Shown here piece by piece: positions 34,005 through 45,848 of a stretch of DNA of 64,000 nt; position 1 is the stretch's first letter; every line of letters begins with the position of its first letter. A program made the translations under genes and the position numbers. Source of the DNA: Megalonaias nervosa (taxonomy: Eukaryota > Mollusca > Bivalvia > Unionida > Unionidae). The notes under the pieces were generated by a model. That model was given only the letters and a program-made list of their open reading frames with translations. It made no database searches and had not been told where the DNA came from. Where the stretch lies: assembly GCA_016617855.1 (NCBI GenBank), contig JAECUM010009709.1:22325-86324 (forward strand). Direction: 5' to 3'.

Positions 34005-35057
34005 GATAGATATGCTATTCAGCATTTCACCTATCATAAAATAGTGGACGCTATGTAGGTTCTACAGCTCTGAGTGGGACTGAAACAACTGCCATTGTGG
34101 TTAAGTAGATGAGGGAAAATCTAAATACTCAAGGAGTTCCCATTGGCAAACTTTAGGACTCCATTCAAGCAGAAGAATTATTGCAATGGGTTCATAAGAA
34201 GGTTACCTAGGATCATGAGGTCTCCTGCTGTGTTGAGCAAGAGTAGTAGGCAAAGAAATTCCAATGCAGATAGAATTCCTTGAAAGTAAAGGAGCTACCA
34301 TGGTTCGGATTTCCATGCCCGATCCTTGTTGACGAGAAGTCCAAATGGTAACAAGGGTTATCATGTCTTGTTAGATCTAACTCATTCATGTTGCCACCAT
34401 AGAAACAGTCTAGACATGGGCCATTACTCGACTCATCAGATGAGTGAAGACCCAGGGGATGATGTTGAGCTCCAATGGGAGTGTCCTGAATTGGTATACG
34501 ATGTTGTAGGCAAATTGCAGTAATGTCCTGGAAGCCTTGTGAATAGGGCCATGAAGGTATGTGCCATTTAAATCCACACTAATGGTTAAGTCTCCCTCAT
34601 AGAGGGTATTTAGTTTCATTGTGGTGTTTCCAATGAGAACCAAAGGGCATGAATGAATTGATTGAGGGCGTTTAGGTCAATGACCAGTTCCAGAGTGCCA
34701 TTTGCCTTTGGGACCAAGAAAAGTCTGGAGTGAACGATAGTACCCTCTGGTGCTATATCCACTTTGGTGTGTGAGAACTGTGGCTTTCACTGGGTAGAGC
34801 TTCAACAAGACAGTTTTCAGAGGTGTATGTCCTGTGAGTAGCCCTTTTGCCCTTTTGTTGATTTCTCGTACTATCCCTGTATTGACACTGTGGTTGTGGG
34901 AGGGAGGAAAATTGGACTCCTGAGTGGTTTCTTTACGGATTTCTTCAATCTGGCCATTAAGCAGAAGGTTAGAGGATAAAAGTTGTGCTCTTAGCATGGC
35001 CTTATGGTGGTCCTTCAGGAAAGTGCAGGAAGAGAGCAATGAGTTGTGTTCTGCCAA
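34005..35057 (-). pseudogene. DIRS-like retroelement, reverse transcriptase fragment
   Basis: The minus strand holds an upstream frame at 35057-34677 and a second at 34643-34410, joined through a frameshift. The recognisable RT stretch has FLxPKxxGTLELVIDLNALN, then EGDLTISVDLNGTYLHGPI, then YNIVYQFRTLPLELNIIPWV and FTHLMSRVMAHV. In DIRS elements the corresponding motifs are FLVPKK.G..RPVIDL, DW..SIDLKDAYFHVPIH and VYQFRALPFGLSTAPWVFT, in this order and spacing. The catalytic aspartate of SVDLNGTY is retained. Sequence to about 34005 may be the decayed RT end or RNase H. No tyrosine recombinase was found. Confidence 0.65.
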
Positions 35058-35924
35058 TTGTCAATTTGTAGCTGTAGTTATGGAATTGTCAAAAGTGTGT
35101 AGAGCGGTTGTATTCAGTACTCAGGCTATTCTTGAGGTATTCGGAGTGGGAGAAGATAAGCTATGTTTCCCTGTTGGAAGATGGTCATAGAGATGAAGTC
35201 TATCATCGATGGCACTAAATGATATTGCACTCTAACTGCCGAGTACCTTCAAAGGCCATCTGGTCCATAGGTATGAAGTGTCATTCTGTCATCCCCAAAG
35301 CACCGATATCGCTGTCAACTGCTGGAGTTTCCAAATGAAAGACTATTGTGTGGCAAAGTTAGAACTGCCGATGAAATGATGATGAGGGCTGGTCAGAAAG
35401 TTTGTAACTCTCCCACACTGCAGAAGTAATTGAAGGCAGACTCTTCCATTCTATCATAAGATCAACAGATGCTGGAATTCTGGTCCAGGTTGTTGATGGA
35501 GTGGGAGGAGGACAAAACTCCTGGGTCACGGGTGGAAAACGTCATCATAGGAGGCTTGGAAGGCTGAATATTCCTATGCCATTGGACATTCCAGAATACA
35601 TGACAACACTTGAGAACAAGCAACATCATCTTGTTGGCATGAGGTGAAGGGAAGGTTCCCTGTAATGCTTGAGACATAGCAGGCAAAGAGTGATGAGGCC
35701 TGTCGCTCACTAAACTTGAGGAACACCATGAATTAGAAACTATTACTTCAAGACAGTCACCAAGCAAAGAGTCTCTTCTCATGGCAGAGTGTAGAGAAAT
35801 TGTGAAGTGACATCTGTTGAAGCATGAGGAACTATTTGTGACATCATGCCAAATTAGTGTCAAGATGTGGAATGATGGTTACACTGGTCCCTGCACATGT
35901 CTGCAAATGTTGGGTATTTCTTTA
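35058..35924. other. GSAP intron, possible further DIRS sequence
   Basis: A 133-codon minus-strand frame at 35462-35863 lies upstream of the RT fragment and could be the decayed first gene of the same element. No motif supports this. Confidence 0.35.
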
Positions 35925-36310
35925 CTCAAATATGTAAAACGTTAGTAAAAACATTTGTCAAATGGATGAGTAATTGCAACTAATTTCAAGTAATGTTAAG
36001 TAATTACTTTACTAAGTAATGTTAAGTAATTATTTTGCTGGCAAAATATAATTTAGCAATTATTTTACTCAGTAGAATCTTATTTCTCAGTAATTATTTT
36101 ACTCAGTAAAATGTTACTTATTAATAACTTGCTCAGTAAAATATTACTAAGTAATTATTTTTGCAAAGTAAAATATTACTTAATAATAAATTTACTAAAT
36201 AAAATATTTTACTTCTTAATGTTGCTAAATAATTTTTAAGTAAACACGGAAATAAGTAATTATAAGTAAATAAGGCAAGCAAATGTAAGTAACTTTAAGT
36301 AAAACATAGC
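35925..36310. repeat. Degenerate AT-rich tandem array
   Basis: Repeated TAAGTAATTATTTTACTCAG and AGTAAAATATTACTTA motifs, partly self-complementary, about 30-40 bases apart. Confidence 0.75.
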
Positions 36311-36660
36311 AGATTGGTGAACTTTTCAGTAATGCATTCAATTTTCATCTTGCAACAGTCATTCCACATTACTCAAACTGAAATCACACGCTCTTTGTGC
36401 AAACTTGAGAGAACCTTCCGAAAACAGTTTTCGTGCAAGCTAATATTTGGAACTTTGCAACAATCTTGCACAAACCAAGTAAAAGAAATACTGCAAGCTA
36501 ACAGAAAATTGTTACAAGCTTGCACACTCCTAAATAGTGTAATGTACCAGCTTAAGCAAGCCTAAATTATGTAATGAACAAACTTGTACAACCATAATCA
36601 AGTAGAATACATACTTGTGCAAGCTATCAAATTCTGTACAAACTTATGCAAGGTTTACTG
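36311..36660. repeat. Second degenerate array with CTTGCACAAAC motif
   Basis: Motifs CTTGCACAAAC, CTTGTACAAC, CTTGTGCAAGCTA and GCAAGCTAA recur at irregular short intervals directly beside the first array. Confidence 0.65.
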
Positions 36661-38126
36661 CTGTAAATATATTGCACAGAAAAATGACATTATAGACCAT
36701 TCACGAATAAAATGATAAAATCATGATAAAATTGTTCCAGTTAAATTAGAAAAGCAGTTACATATAAAATAAATTTTCAATAAATGCAACAAAATCAAAT
36801 TATTTCTAAAGTAGATTTATTTAATAAAATACACATATTTCAAAACAGCCTTCTTTAAAAAAAAATATTTTTTAAATTTCTTATAAAATTATATTTCTTA
36901 TCCTCTGTATCATATGGTGAAAAGCAGTGAATTTAAATCAGATACTGCATGTACCAGAAATTATAAAACAACTTGACTATTATGGGTGTATTCATGTTTC
37001 GCATTTCAAATCATGAATGGTAAACGGATAAAACTTTTTCATGGAATGCAAAATCCTGTTGTGCAGATTACAAATGTAGTATCAGCTTTGTTTAAATTAC
37101 TAGCTCTTGTACATCATATTAAATAAGAAAGTACTAAGGTACTTTTAGTGTAAGCTTACAAGTACTAAATACCACTTCACAATTACAGCTCCTGAACCAA
37201 ACTGGCTACCTTTTTGCCGACAAGATTCTCACAAGATTTTCCTCTCGTTAGTCTCATGTGCATTTTAACATGCAAATTAGGTACAACTCAAATGAGTAAT
37301 TGAATCTAACAAAGTCTGAAAATCACAGAAGCAGGATCATATCTAATATATCACTAAGGGATGATTCCAGAAATTCAGGCTGCTACACAGAAAGGCAAGG
37401 AATCTCTCACAGATGTTTCTAGAATATGTGGGAAAATCTTCAATTTTTTTATGCACAGCTTTAAAAACATTTTACTTCACTTCCTTATAGGAATCCATTT
37501 TGGGCAGGATGGTGTCAGATGGTTAGGTTCTCCCACCCATCTGCTTAAATCCAACACTTAGTCTATTAGGTGAAAAACAAGAATGTTAGCCAATGAACCA
37601 CCTCTTCTACACAAATCCTCTCAGAATAAAATCATGCATCCTACCCTGCTTCTTGTAGATTCAGGTACCATCCACTGGAATAGATTACAGCAACGTGTGC
37701 TATATAGCCTGGATAAAACATTTGACTATTTACCTGGTTGGCAAAAGCATTCCAGTGTTCAGTTCAACATTAAAAATTAATCTGACAAGTCATAGATCCA
37801 TTTTCTAAGTTTTATTCATGACCATCCTTTAAAGAGATCCTGAACTTTTAGATTTACCATTCCTTTTGAAAGGTTATGACATTTGTCAATGATTGGTGCT
37901 TTATATCTCTTTAAACATAAAAAAATAATGAAATTACTCACTTGATACCTTAAAACCTTTGAAATATACTCACTGCCATCTTCTTTGAAAATTAAAAATT
38001 AAAAAAAATCAGATACCAATTAAACTTGTCTCAGTTAAAGTTAACTGCATGAAAGCAATTGCTGAATTTATATTCGTGAAGAAAAAAGGTCCCTGAGAAA
38101 AACAGACAAGAGATTAACAAGCATGC
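36661..38126. other. GSAP intron, no gene recognised
   Basis: Plus-strand frames at 37361-37561 and 37583-37780 show no known motif. Confidence 0.45.
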
Positions 38127-38423
38127 ATTTAATATGTCAAAGAAGATGACTTTATTATCTTGCTCCACAATCATAGAGACAACAAGTTTGCAGATCATTA
38201 TTGTTTAATGCTGCACCTGCCAAACTGCAATTCTCAATGCAGTGTTGACAGTTACTGACAAAATGTTCATGAATTAGCAAATAAACTATTGTTGATAACT
38301 GACAACAATGAATCATGAATTAGTTTGGCAGGTGCTGCAGTAAATAATAATGATCTGTAAAGTTATCGTCTCAAAGATTATGTTTAGCAAGATTCCAAAG
38401 TCATATCATTTGACATATTAAAT
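38127..38423. mobile_element. Foldback MITE with about 100-bp arms
   Basis: Arms 38127-38225 and 38323-38423 are reverse complements with moderate divergence: ATTTAATATGTCAAA at the outside and GCAGATCATTATT..GCACCTGCCAAAC at the inside. The spacer is about 97 bases. No protein. The target duplication is not clear. Confidence 0.8.
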
Positions 38424-39183
38424 CATAAACCATGAAGCGGCCACCAAACTGGAGTCCCATAAACCCACAACAATCTTGATTTTAATCACCAACATAATAA
38501 CTCTTGTCATTTTAAATTATCTCCGGGGTTGAATGATCAGTTGCTGCACATGTATGGGTACTGCTTGCAATGAAAATTCCCGAATTACTGAATTAAACTG
38601 TGATAGTTCAATGATGAAAATATAGCGTATTTGAAAAATGAGGCTGCCCTGGTAGTTCTTTGTTCCTGTGTCTCAAATATGTTATATGCATGTTTGGAAG
38701 TTTGTAAACCAGTCCCACGACTCTAAACAAGGGAAGTAACTGCCATTATGTCTTGATACTGAATAATGTTTCTGTCACAGGAAACCACATTTCATCTTGA
38801 GTGATTTCATTGATTTCTTTTTTTAAAAAGCAAAATTCATGAAGCTTAATTCTTTACAGAATGCTGGCAGAATGGGATGGGTCTCTCTCTCTCTCTAAAA
38901 AAACAATAATTATATACATTTTATAGTTTTTATTTAGTATGGAAAGAACTTCCAATGTTTATTCTTCTAGCAGAAGATATTAATAATAATAATGATAATA
39001 ATAATAATAATTACTATCATCATAATGATACTATTTCACACTATACACAACAACACTTACAGTAATAACAACAGGGGCAGGTATAACATACATGATGATA
39101 GAAACATACAAGTCAGAACAATGGAGTTTTATAAATAATTGGCAACAGCTTTAGATATGCATGCGCTTATATCCACATATATA
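38424..39183. other. GSAP intron, simple repeats only
   Basis: (CT)n near 38882-38897 and (AAT)n near 38981-39011. Confidence 0.6.
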
Positions 39184-40763
39184 CACCTCTCCCTGATAAC
39201 TCGCGCACAACGGGGTCCACAAACATAAACTACACTATAAGCGAGGGCACAAGTTACCGAGAGACCTCCAAAAATTGAAAAAATTCACTTAGACATCAAG
39301 AAAACAGCGGAGGGTGGGGGTCGGGGTTAGAAAACTGGGCCGTTTAATGACTGAATGCTCATTTTACAATCACGTCGATAATAATAATGCACTTTTTCTA
39401 ATGAAGTTGTTCGTTATTCTGTTTAAATAACATTTATTTTCAAAATGTGCAACATGTGAAAGATCGTCCCAACTGGTTTCAACAACCATCACGTGTACAT
39501 CAAAACATCTGTGTATACTTAATACACTGTGATCAAAGATAGCACTTACACTGCTTTTTGTTTTCTTGATGAGTCTGGTTCCCGGAGTGGTCTTTAATAG
39601 TATCCTGTCAAATTGGGATCAAAAGAGCGGGAAACTAGACTAACTGTCGATACACCACCAAACAAGATTCCTTTTTTCGAAAACAAGCGGCATTTATTTC
39701 GTGAGACAATCGTCTATGTCGAATCTCAAGTTTTGTATTGTTCAATTAGTACAGTATTGATGTCATGATTTCATTGGAAGTAATAATGAAACTTCTTATC
39801 ATCCTTGAGGATATCTCTTAGTGCCAGTTCAAGAATTCTCTAAAACTTCCTTGCCCACAATGGTCCGTATCCGTCAAACCAAGCTCTTTATTTTGCGAAG
39901 AATTCATTTCGCTTGCTTGCCTTGCTATCTTTGATCACAGTTACCAATGAGTCTGTCAATTTAAGGTAGTTTATGTTACATACACAATAACATTTATAAC
40001 AGTGATTGATCAAATGAAGTGAGTTCACCCAACATACAACCAGGGCCGCTAGATTTTGAGTTTGTATAATTTTCATGCCTTTTAACTTGTCTTATATTCC
40101 GGCTCTTTTATTTGATTCAAAAGACATAATTAACGTGATAATACAAAGGAGGCCAGCTTTTAATTCAGTGCAACAATACAACAAATACTTCTGCAAGTCA
40201 GTTATCAAAACACGGTGGGGACTTAATTAGATTCTCAGCGAAACGCTCACGGACACAGCTATTACAGTAGATTGACGTTTTATGTTTAATTACAAGAAGA
40301 CACATTTTGCATTTATGATGATTACACTTAAAAGGAACTAAAAGATAGAACTAGAACACAAATTTCAATTGATAAAAAAATTATTTATTTGGTATTTGTT
40401 TATTAAAGTACCGCCTCCACTCGGCGTAAGTGACATTTTCATTGATCAAAATTTCCTTACATATCATTAATTGCAGTGTAGAATCGTTTGGAAAGAAAAT
40501 GTAAAAAACTGTATGACTTATTTTTAAATTTGATATTTCATAATGTTGATTAAAATTTCAGGTCCTATCTACCATTTTCGGCGATAAAACGAGCGATATA
40601 TCAAAGTTTCTGTTACTAATTTTGATTGCGATTTTCTTCAAGTTCAATAAATAGGGATAAATTTTTGGGGTATTTCTGGGTTAAAAAAATGGAATCCACG
40701 CCTGACCCCATGTTATAAACGGGTTCGCGAGTTATCAGGGCGCGAGTTATCGAGGGAGTGGTG
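39184..40763. mobile_element. pogo-like DNA transposon, deletion derivative (1580 bp)
   Basis: The left end CACCTCTCCCTGATAACTCG and the reverse complement of the right end CACCACTCCCTCGATAACTC form the terminal repeats. The right end carries a second internal GATAACTCGCG. TA flanks both sides (39182-39183, 40764-40765), as expected for Tc1/mariner-pogo target sites. No transposase frame remains. Its right half aligns with both halves of the element interrupted at 723-5434. Confidence 0.8.
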
Positions 40764-41302
40764 TAAAAGGAAGTAACTTCAGGGAATCACATTACCAATC
40801 TGCATACTTGCAGAAAAATGAATAATATATCTATTACTGCCACTTCACATGCATGCAATGAAATACAGCACTTATAGAGTGATCACTCTGGTACATGATG
40901 CAGCCTATATAATGTAAAGAATACTTTGCTTTATTGTGATATGTAATTAGGGTAGACTATTTTTTCAATTTAACAAAGTATGAAATGAAAAATCAAAGTG
41001 CAAACTGAATTATCTGTAATGCAGATTACATAAAGTTAGCATGATGTTTTTTGGTTCATACTTCTCTGAACTGAAAAAAATAAACAGTCAATCCTTATAA
41101 TTAAATTCAACAGCATAAATAGTTCAATAAACTCACAGTTTCATAACATTCTTTTATGTAATCATATTTTGAATTTTATTCATAAGACATAATAATACAG
41201 AACAGTGAAGATTCATGATATATATCTACAGCCAATCAGAGAAAAGATCTATCTTTTAAAGCCATGCCCACTTCTCAACACAATCTCCCATTTCCAGTAA
41301 CA
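40764..41302. other. GSAP intron, nothing recognised
   Basis: AT-rich spacer between the pogo-like element and the minisatellite. Confidence 0.5.
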
Positions 41303-41598
41303 GATCATTTTTCAGATCTAGTCAAAATTATGTTCCCTTACTCAGATCATTCTTCAGACCAAGTCAATTTAATGTTCCCTGACTCTGATCATTCTTCAGA
41401 CCAAGTCAATATAATGTTTCCTGACTCAGATCATTCTTCAGACCAAGTCAATATAATGTTCCCTGACTCAGATCATTCTTCAGACCAAGTCAATATAATG
41501 TTCCCTGACTCAGATCATTCTTCAGACCAAGTCAATATAATGTTCCCTGACTCAGATCATTCTTCAAATCAAGTCAATATAATGTTCCCCAACTCATA
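41303..41598. repeat. 42-bp minisatellite, 7 copies, open frame kept
   Basis: The unit GATCATTCTTCAGACCAAGT..TTCCCTGACTCA is repeated without indels. The plus frame from 41264 reads as repeats of SDHSSDQVNIMFPD. The inner copies are almost identical and the outer ones diverged. Frame conservation follows from the period being a multiple of three, so a protein is not implied. Confidence 0.9.
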
Positions 41599-41665
41599 AA
41601 TCTCACAAAAGTTCTCACGCAATAAGACATAGCTACGCACATAATAACTATTTTATTTTCATTAG

Positions 41666-41697
41666 AAATAATAATAATAATAATAATAATAATAATT
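41666..41697. repeat. (AAT)n microsatellite
   Basis: About ten AAT units. Confidence 0.9.
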
Positions 41698-42630
41698 ATT
41701 CATTGTATGAACTCTTGTTGTGAGTGACCATCTGCAGAATGCAGCCAGCGACCACAATTTTTGGGCAAAATGTGCATTCTACACTACTAAGAACAACTGC
41801 ATTGCAAAACCTGATAATAATATCACTGACCATGATTTAATCCTTTGTAAACATGAATGTAAATAAGACTAAACAAAACTGGCACCAACTTCCATTGTAA
41901 TCCATAATGCCTTTGATGAATGGGGTTCTGTCTTTGTCTATAATACTAGTAAATGATAATCATTTTCAGAATTTGATGATCCTTATTAAAGAGTGGTCAC
42001 AGAGATAACAATGATGATAACTAGGGTGTCTTCAAATTAGGCTTAAAGTCACAAAGGGTGTCATGGTATAACGCATGCATTTAAAAAACATTAGAGCCAG
42101 AGAGTACCATTCTTGAGCAGCTCTGGTTGGCAGTCAGCAATCTGAATCTACCCACAGGCAGGTAACAATTTAAACTTCCTGGTGGACTCAGTAGAGTTGT
42201 ACTGACATTGCTGCATTACAATGCAGACACTAAGACAGTTTCCAATCTGAGGAAAATTTAGGCTGTCGCTAGTGAAAACCTGGATCCAGTAACAGTACAC
42301 CATCTCCAAAGTGCCAAGATCAACAATGATGAGGACCAAGCAATGATCCCCAAAGAAATGCTAAAAATACTTGTCAGACATATAAGAAGAGTGTGATTGG
42401 CAACAAGTTATTTTGCAAAATGTCACATTTTACAAGATGATGTGCATGAGTGAGATGAACATGAGGTCTAGTACTAAATTAAAGTCGACTGAGTGCTACA
42501 ATCAAACATGCTGAATTTTGTCAAGAAAATCAAAAGAATTATTATTTCTTAATGCAGGTTACATTACAGTAATATGTTTTTAAAGTACCTGTATTTTTAA
42601 GCCAATTGTCAGATATGATACTTAACCCAC
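41698..42630. other. GSAP intron, nothing recognised
   Basis: No coherent frame or repeat; a short frame at 42148-42339 has no support. Confidence 0.45.
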
Positions 42631-42700
42631 CTAGCAGTGTTCTCTGTTGATTGATTGATGCTGAGACCACATGTACACACTGGTTGTAAATATACAAAAC
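42631..42700 (-). CDS. GSAP: GSAP exon (VLYIYNQCVHVVSASIN segment)
   Basis: Exon of 70 bases: acceptor GTTATTTCAG, donor CTAG/GTGGGTTAAG. Phase 0 in and one base out. The product VLYIYNQCVHVVSASINQQR followed by TLL matches the GSAP block LLYTFEK..VISCSVNSERTLLA in length and pattern. The preceding exon at 45080-45133 ends in phase 0 as needed. The next known exon (26552) accepts the leftover base, although an additional symmetrical exon could lie between. Confidence 0.8.
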
Positions 42701-42964
42701 CTGAAATAACAAAAACAATGTTAAATATTCAGACAAATACAATAAAAATCATTACTGAGATGCTATGTCTTTGCCTCCTCTCCCAAGGTATGATCAAACA
42801 AGAGGCCCAAGTAGATCTGATATGACTCTTTTAGGAAGCTGACTTCTTGTAAATGCAAAATCACACACATACTGAAACCATAGACAAGAGAGAAGCTTCA
42901 TCTGTATAAATGCTGCATTGTCTATTGATACTGGTGTCATTTATTCATATATCTTTTCTGGAAC

Positions 42965-42966
<2 letters not shown>

Positions 42967-43019
<53 letters not shown>
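42967..43019. repeat. (TA)n microsatellite
   Basis: About 26 TA units. Confidence 0.95.
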
Positions 43020-43023
<4 letters not shown>

Positions 43024-43440
43024 ATATAAAATTAATTATTTTCCTACAACACAAACTGAAAGAATTAAGAATAATTTACAGTGGTTAATGAATTTGTTAA
43101 ATTCTTAAAGTTCTATCAATTCCAAAGTAATTCAAATATGTTCCAAAGGTATTCCAAATAAAAACTCTGATGTCCTTATGTACCAACACAACAGAAGTAT
43201 CACTATGTTTTTAAATACAAATATCTTTTAACTGAATTCATCATAAATCAAATAAAGATATATATCCAAAATGTCACTGAATGTTTCACAGTAAATCCAT
43301 ACAGCTATTAATATATCCAAGTGTCTCTGAATAAATGTTACAGCACTGCAATTCCAATGAAGAATGATATTAAATAAATAAGCGTATCTCTTCCAAGACC
43401 AGTAATACTTTAAGAATGAATGATTACACATACTAAATCA
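43020..43440 (-). repeat. Diverged LTR-like fragment
   Basis: TTATTTTCCTACAACACAAA, then GAATAATTTACAGTGGTTAA, and later TGCAATTCCAATGAAGAATG lie in the same order as in the LTR-like block at 52332-53200, which itself resembles the LTR at 4516-5434. Ends not defined. Confidence 0.45.
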
Positions 43441-43919
43441 CTCACATAGAAATATAATATGCAGCAGCCGCATGATGTAATACGAGGCTTTAAAATGAAT
43501 CATTGTAATTTCAAAATACTGATTTCATTCAACATATTAATCAGTAAACACAATATACATATAATCACTTAACATAAAAAGGTCAAGATATTTCAAGATA
43601 TTTACACACCCAGCATTGTCCCCTGGATCTTTCCCTGCCCCTGGGGAGTAGGCCCAGACTCGTAACTTAGAATCTGTTCATAACCCCACCTTTAATGTGT
43701 ACAGACTTAACTGGCATTACAATGGAAATTAATATGTGCAGTCATCATGCATTTCTTGGATCTGACCCTGGGGGCAAACCAGGAATCATAACCTGAAAGC
43801 CACTGAGATTCCCACCAAAGGAAGATGCAGTTGCTCAGTGTTTAAAGCCATTGTCTCATGACCAAAATATTGCAGATTCAATTCCCACCAACTAATCAGC
43901 CTGAATTCTCATTGATATG

Positions 43920-44820
43920 TGTATATTTCACTCATAATCAACTCATCACAGATCCTTATTATATAAGTTTAAATAGCAAATCTGATTAAAATCTAATCAG
44001 ATATACAGTGTTAGCAAGCTAAGTAGATGCAAGGTCACCTCATTAATATGCATGGATGTTGCTCCTACTTTAATTCGTCTGAGTTCTTAATGATATAGCT
44101 TATATACCAAGGTGAATCAAAATCTGAACTGAAATATGGTCTCTACAGTGTTCACAAACCCAGTCAATCAAATCTATGATCACCTCATTAAATAGTGTGG
44201 ATGTTGTGGATAATCAATCTGAACCAAGATCTTGACCATATAAACTTAAATAACAGACCTGATCAAAATCTGATCAGAAATATGGCCTCTACAGGCTCTG
44301 CCAATTAGATGCCAGATCACCTCAATAATATGTATGTTTGTTGCTCACAATGGAACTCATCATAGATCTTGATGATATAAGCTTACATACTGAATCTGAT
44401 CTAAAAGATGGACTCACAATTGTTCACAATTCAACCAATAAGATGCGAGACAACTTCATTATTATGTATAGATGTTGCTGATAATTGATCCTATCTGTAA
44501 TCTTGACTATATAAACATACCAAATTTGATCGAAATCTAATAACAAACAAAGACTTCAGAATGTTTACAAGTTCACTAAATCAGATGCAAGACACTATCA
44601 GATGCAAGATCACCTCATTAATTTGTGAATGTTGGTCATAACTGAACTCATCCAATATCTTGATGATACAGTTTACATGCCAAAACTGATCAGAAATATA
44701 GCTGCTAGAGTGTTCATAAGGGCAGCAAATCTAATGCAAGACCACCACATTGATATGTGAGGATGTCACTTATAACAGAACTCAGCAGAGATCCAAATCT
44801 GATCATAAATGAAGCCACTG
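43920..44820. repeat. Tandem array, unit about 145-150 bp, about 6 copies
   Basis: Recurring blocks: CACCTCATTAATATGCATGG, ATGTTGCTC, GATCTTGATGATATAAGCTT, CCAAATCTGATCAAAATCTG, ATCAGAAATATGGCCTCTAC and CCAATCAGATGCAAG. Single or few copies at 30690-30830 and 32050-32460. The frame at 44757-45035 lies partly in this array. Confidence 0.8.
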
Positions 44821-45079
44821 GATTGTTCACAAAAAGTGTTGATGAACAGCTGCATGGACAGACTATAAATGACACAATGGATGATGGATGTATAATACAG
44901 TGTCATACCATATGTTCACCTGGTCTTTTGCCAGGTGAGCTAAACAGTAACCAAGTTACCCTGCCCCATGATTTCATTATATTGAGTTCTTATGATCCAA
45001 GTTGTATTTTACATAGATATGAACATTTTTTTTAGTGTAAATTATTTGAGTCCACTAGTCTTCTACCTATATGGCCTAC

Positions 45080-45133
45080 CTGATGCCTCTGGGTGACTGG
45101 GTCATACTGTCCAAAGTGGGTGACTGTTGCACT
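45080..45133 (-). CDS. GSAP: GSAP exon (54 bases)
   Basis: Acceptor TTTCTGTTTCAG, donor CATCAG/GTAGGCC, phase 0 at both ends. The product is SATVTHFGQYDPVTQRHQ. In GSAP the corresponding stretch (GNVVFGLYDCQTRQNE) sits directly before LLYTFEK, which is what the next exon (42700) encodes. Both borders are strong and the exon is symmetrical. Confidence 0.8.
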
Positions 45134-45399
45134 CTGAAACAGAAAGGACATGAAACTGTTGCAACAGCTACAATGGATCATATCTGATGACAACAGTTAC
45201 ATTTGACCACATAATCTCTGCTGAAAATATCTCTTTCTATTAGCTGCTTTTTATTCACTCTCCACTGACATATGCACATTGTGCATTGTCATGTTAGGCA
45301 TGATAGTGTTTCCTCCAGGAACGAACAAGAATACCATGAATAGCACATTATATGCTCATCTTGTGTTTAATAGTTCTTTATGTAGACAACTGAATTATT

Positions 45400-45471
45400 T
45401 TGCTTCAGAAAACATTTTTCTTCTTTCAAAAAGTGACCTTAATGTTAACCTTTTGATCCCAAAACCAAAGT
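45400..45471. repeat. Part of the 25.5-kb repeat unit, interrupted
   Basis: ATTTTTCTTCTTTCAAAAAG, then TGACCTTAATGTTAACC and TTTTGATCCCAAAACCA belong to the approximately 130-bp family of 25480-26140. The continuation lies at 48050-48240, after two inserted elements. Confidence 0.6.
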
Positions 45472-45848
45472 AGCATGAAAGTGCCACTTTGGCTTATTCG
45501 ATACCCTATGGATTCCTGGATACCCATCCTCACCTCTAACTCCCATGAGAAGTCATCCCCCATGCAGCCCATAGATGTCTGATCACTTTTTTGCTGAAGG
45601 GCCGCTAGAGGTGCAAACACACACAGTCAGGGAGGTTAGAGTCTCATACAGATGCCCGTGTCCTCATAGGGTAGCAAATAAGGTCAAACAGCCCCACTTT
45701 AGTCTGCAGTGATTGTGCAAATCCTGCCAAGAGAGTTAGTGATATACTCAGTCAGGCAAGCCTATGGTAGCAATCAATATATACTCACACTGCATGAAGA
45801 TTGCTTCTTTTTTCACTCAACTTTTACTGTCTGTAAATCTGCACGTGC

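Noticed and set aside
37205..37260. Minus-strand donor-like AAAAAG/GTAGCC as the missing GSAP exon
   Set aside because: No polypyrimidine tract or acceptor upstream, and no similarity.
39540..39620. Donor-like AGCAGT/GTAAGTGC on the minus strand as an extra GSAP exon
   Set aside because: Lies inside the pogo-like transposon, and no acceptor or GSAP similarity was found.
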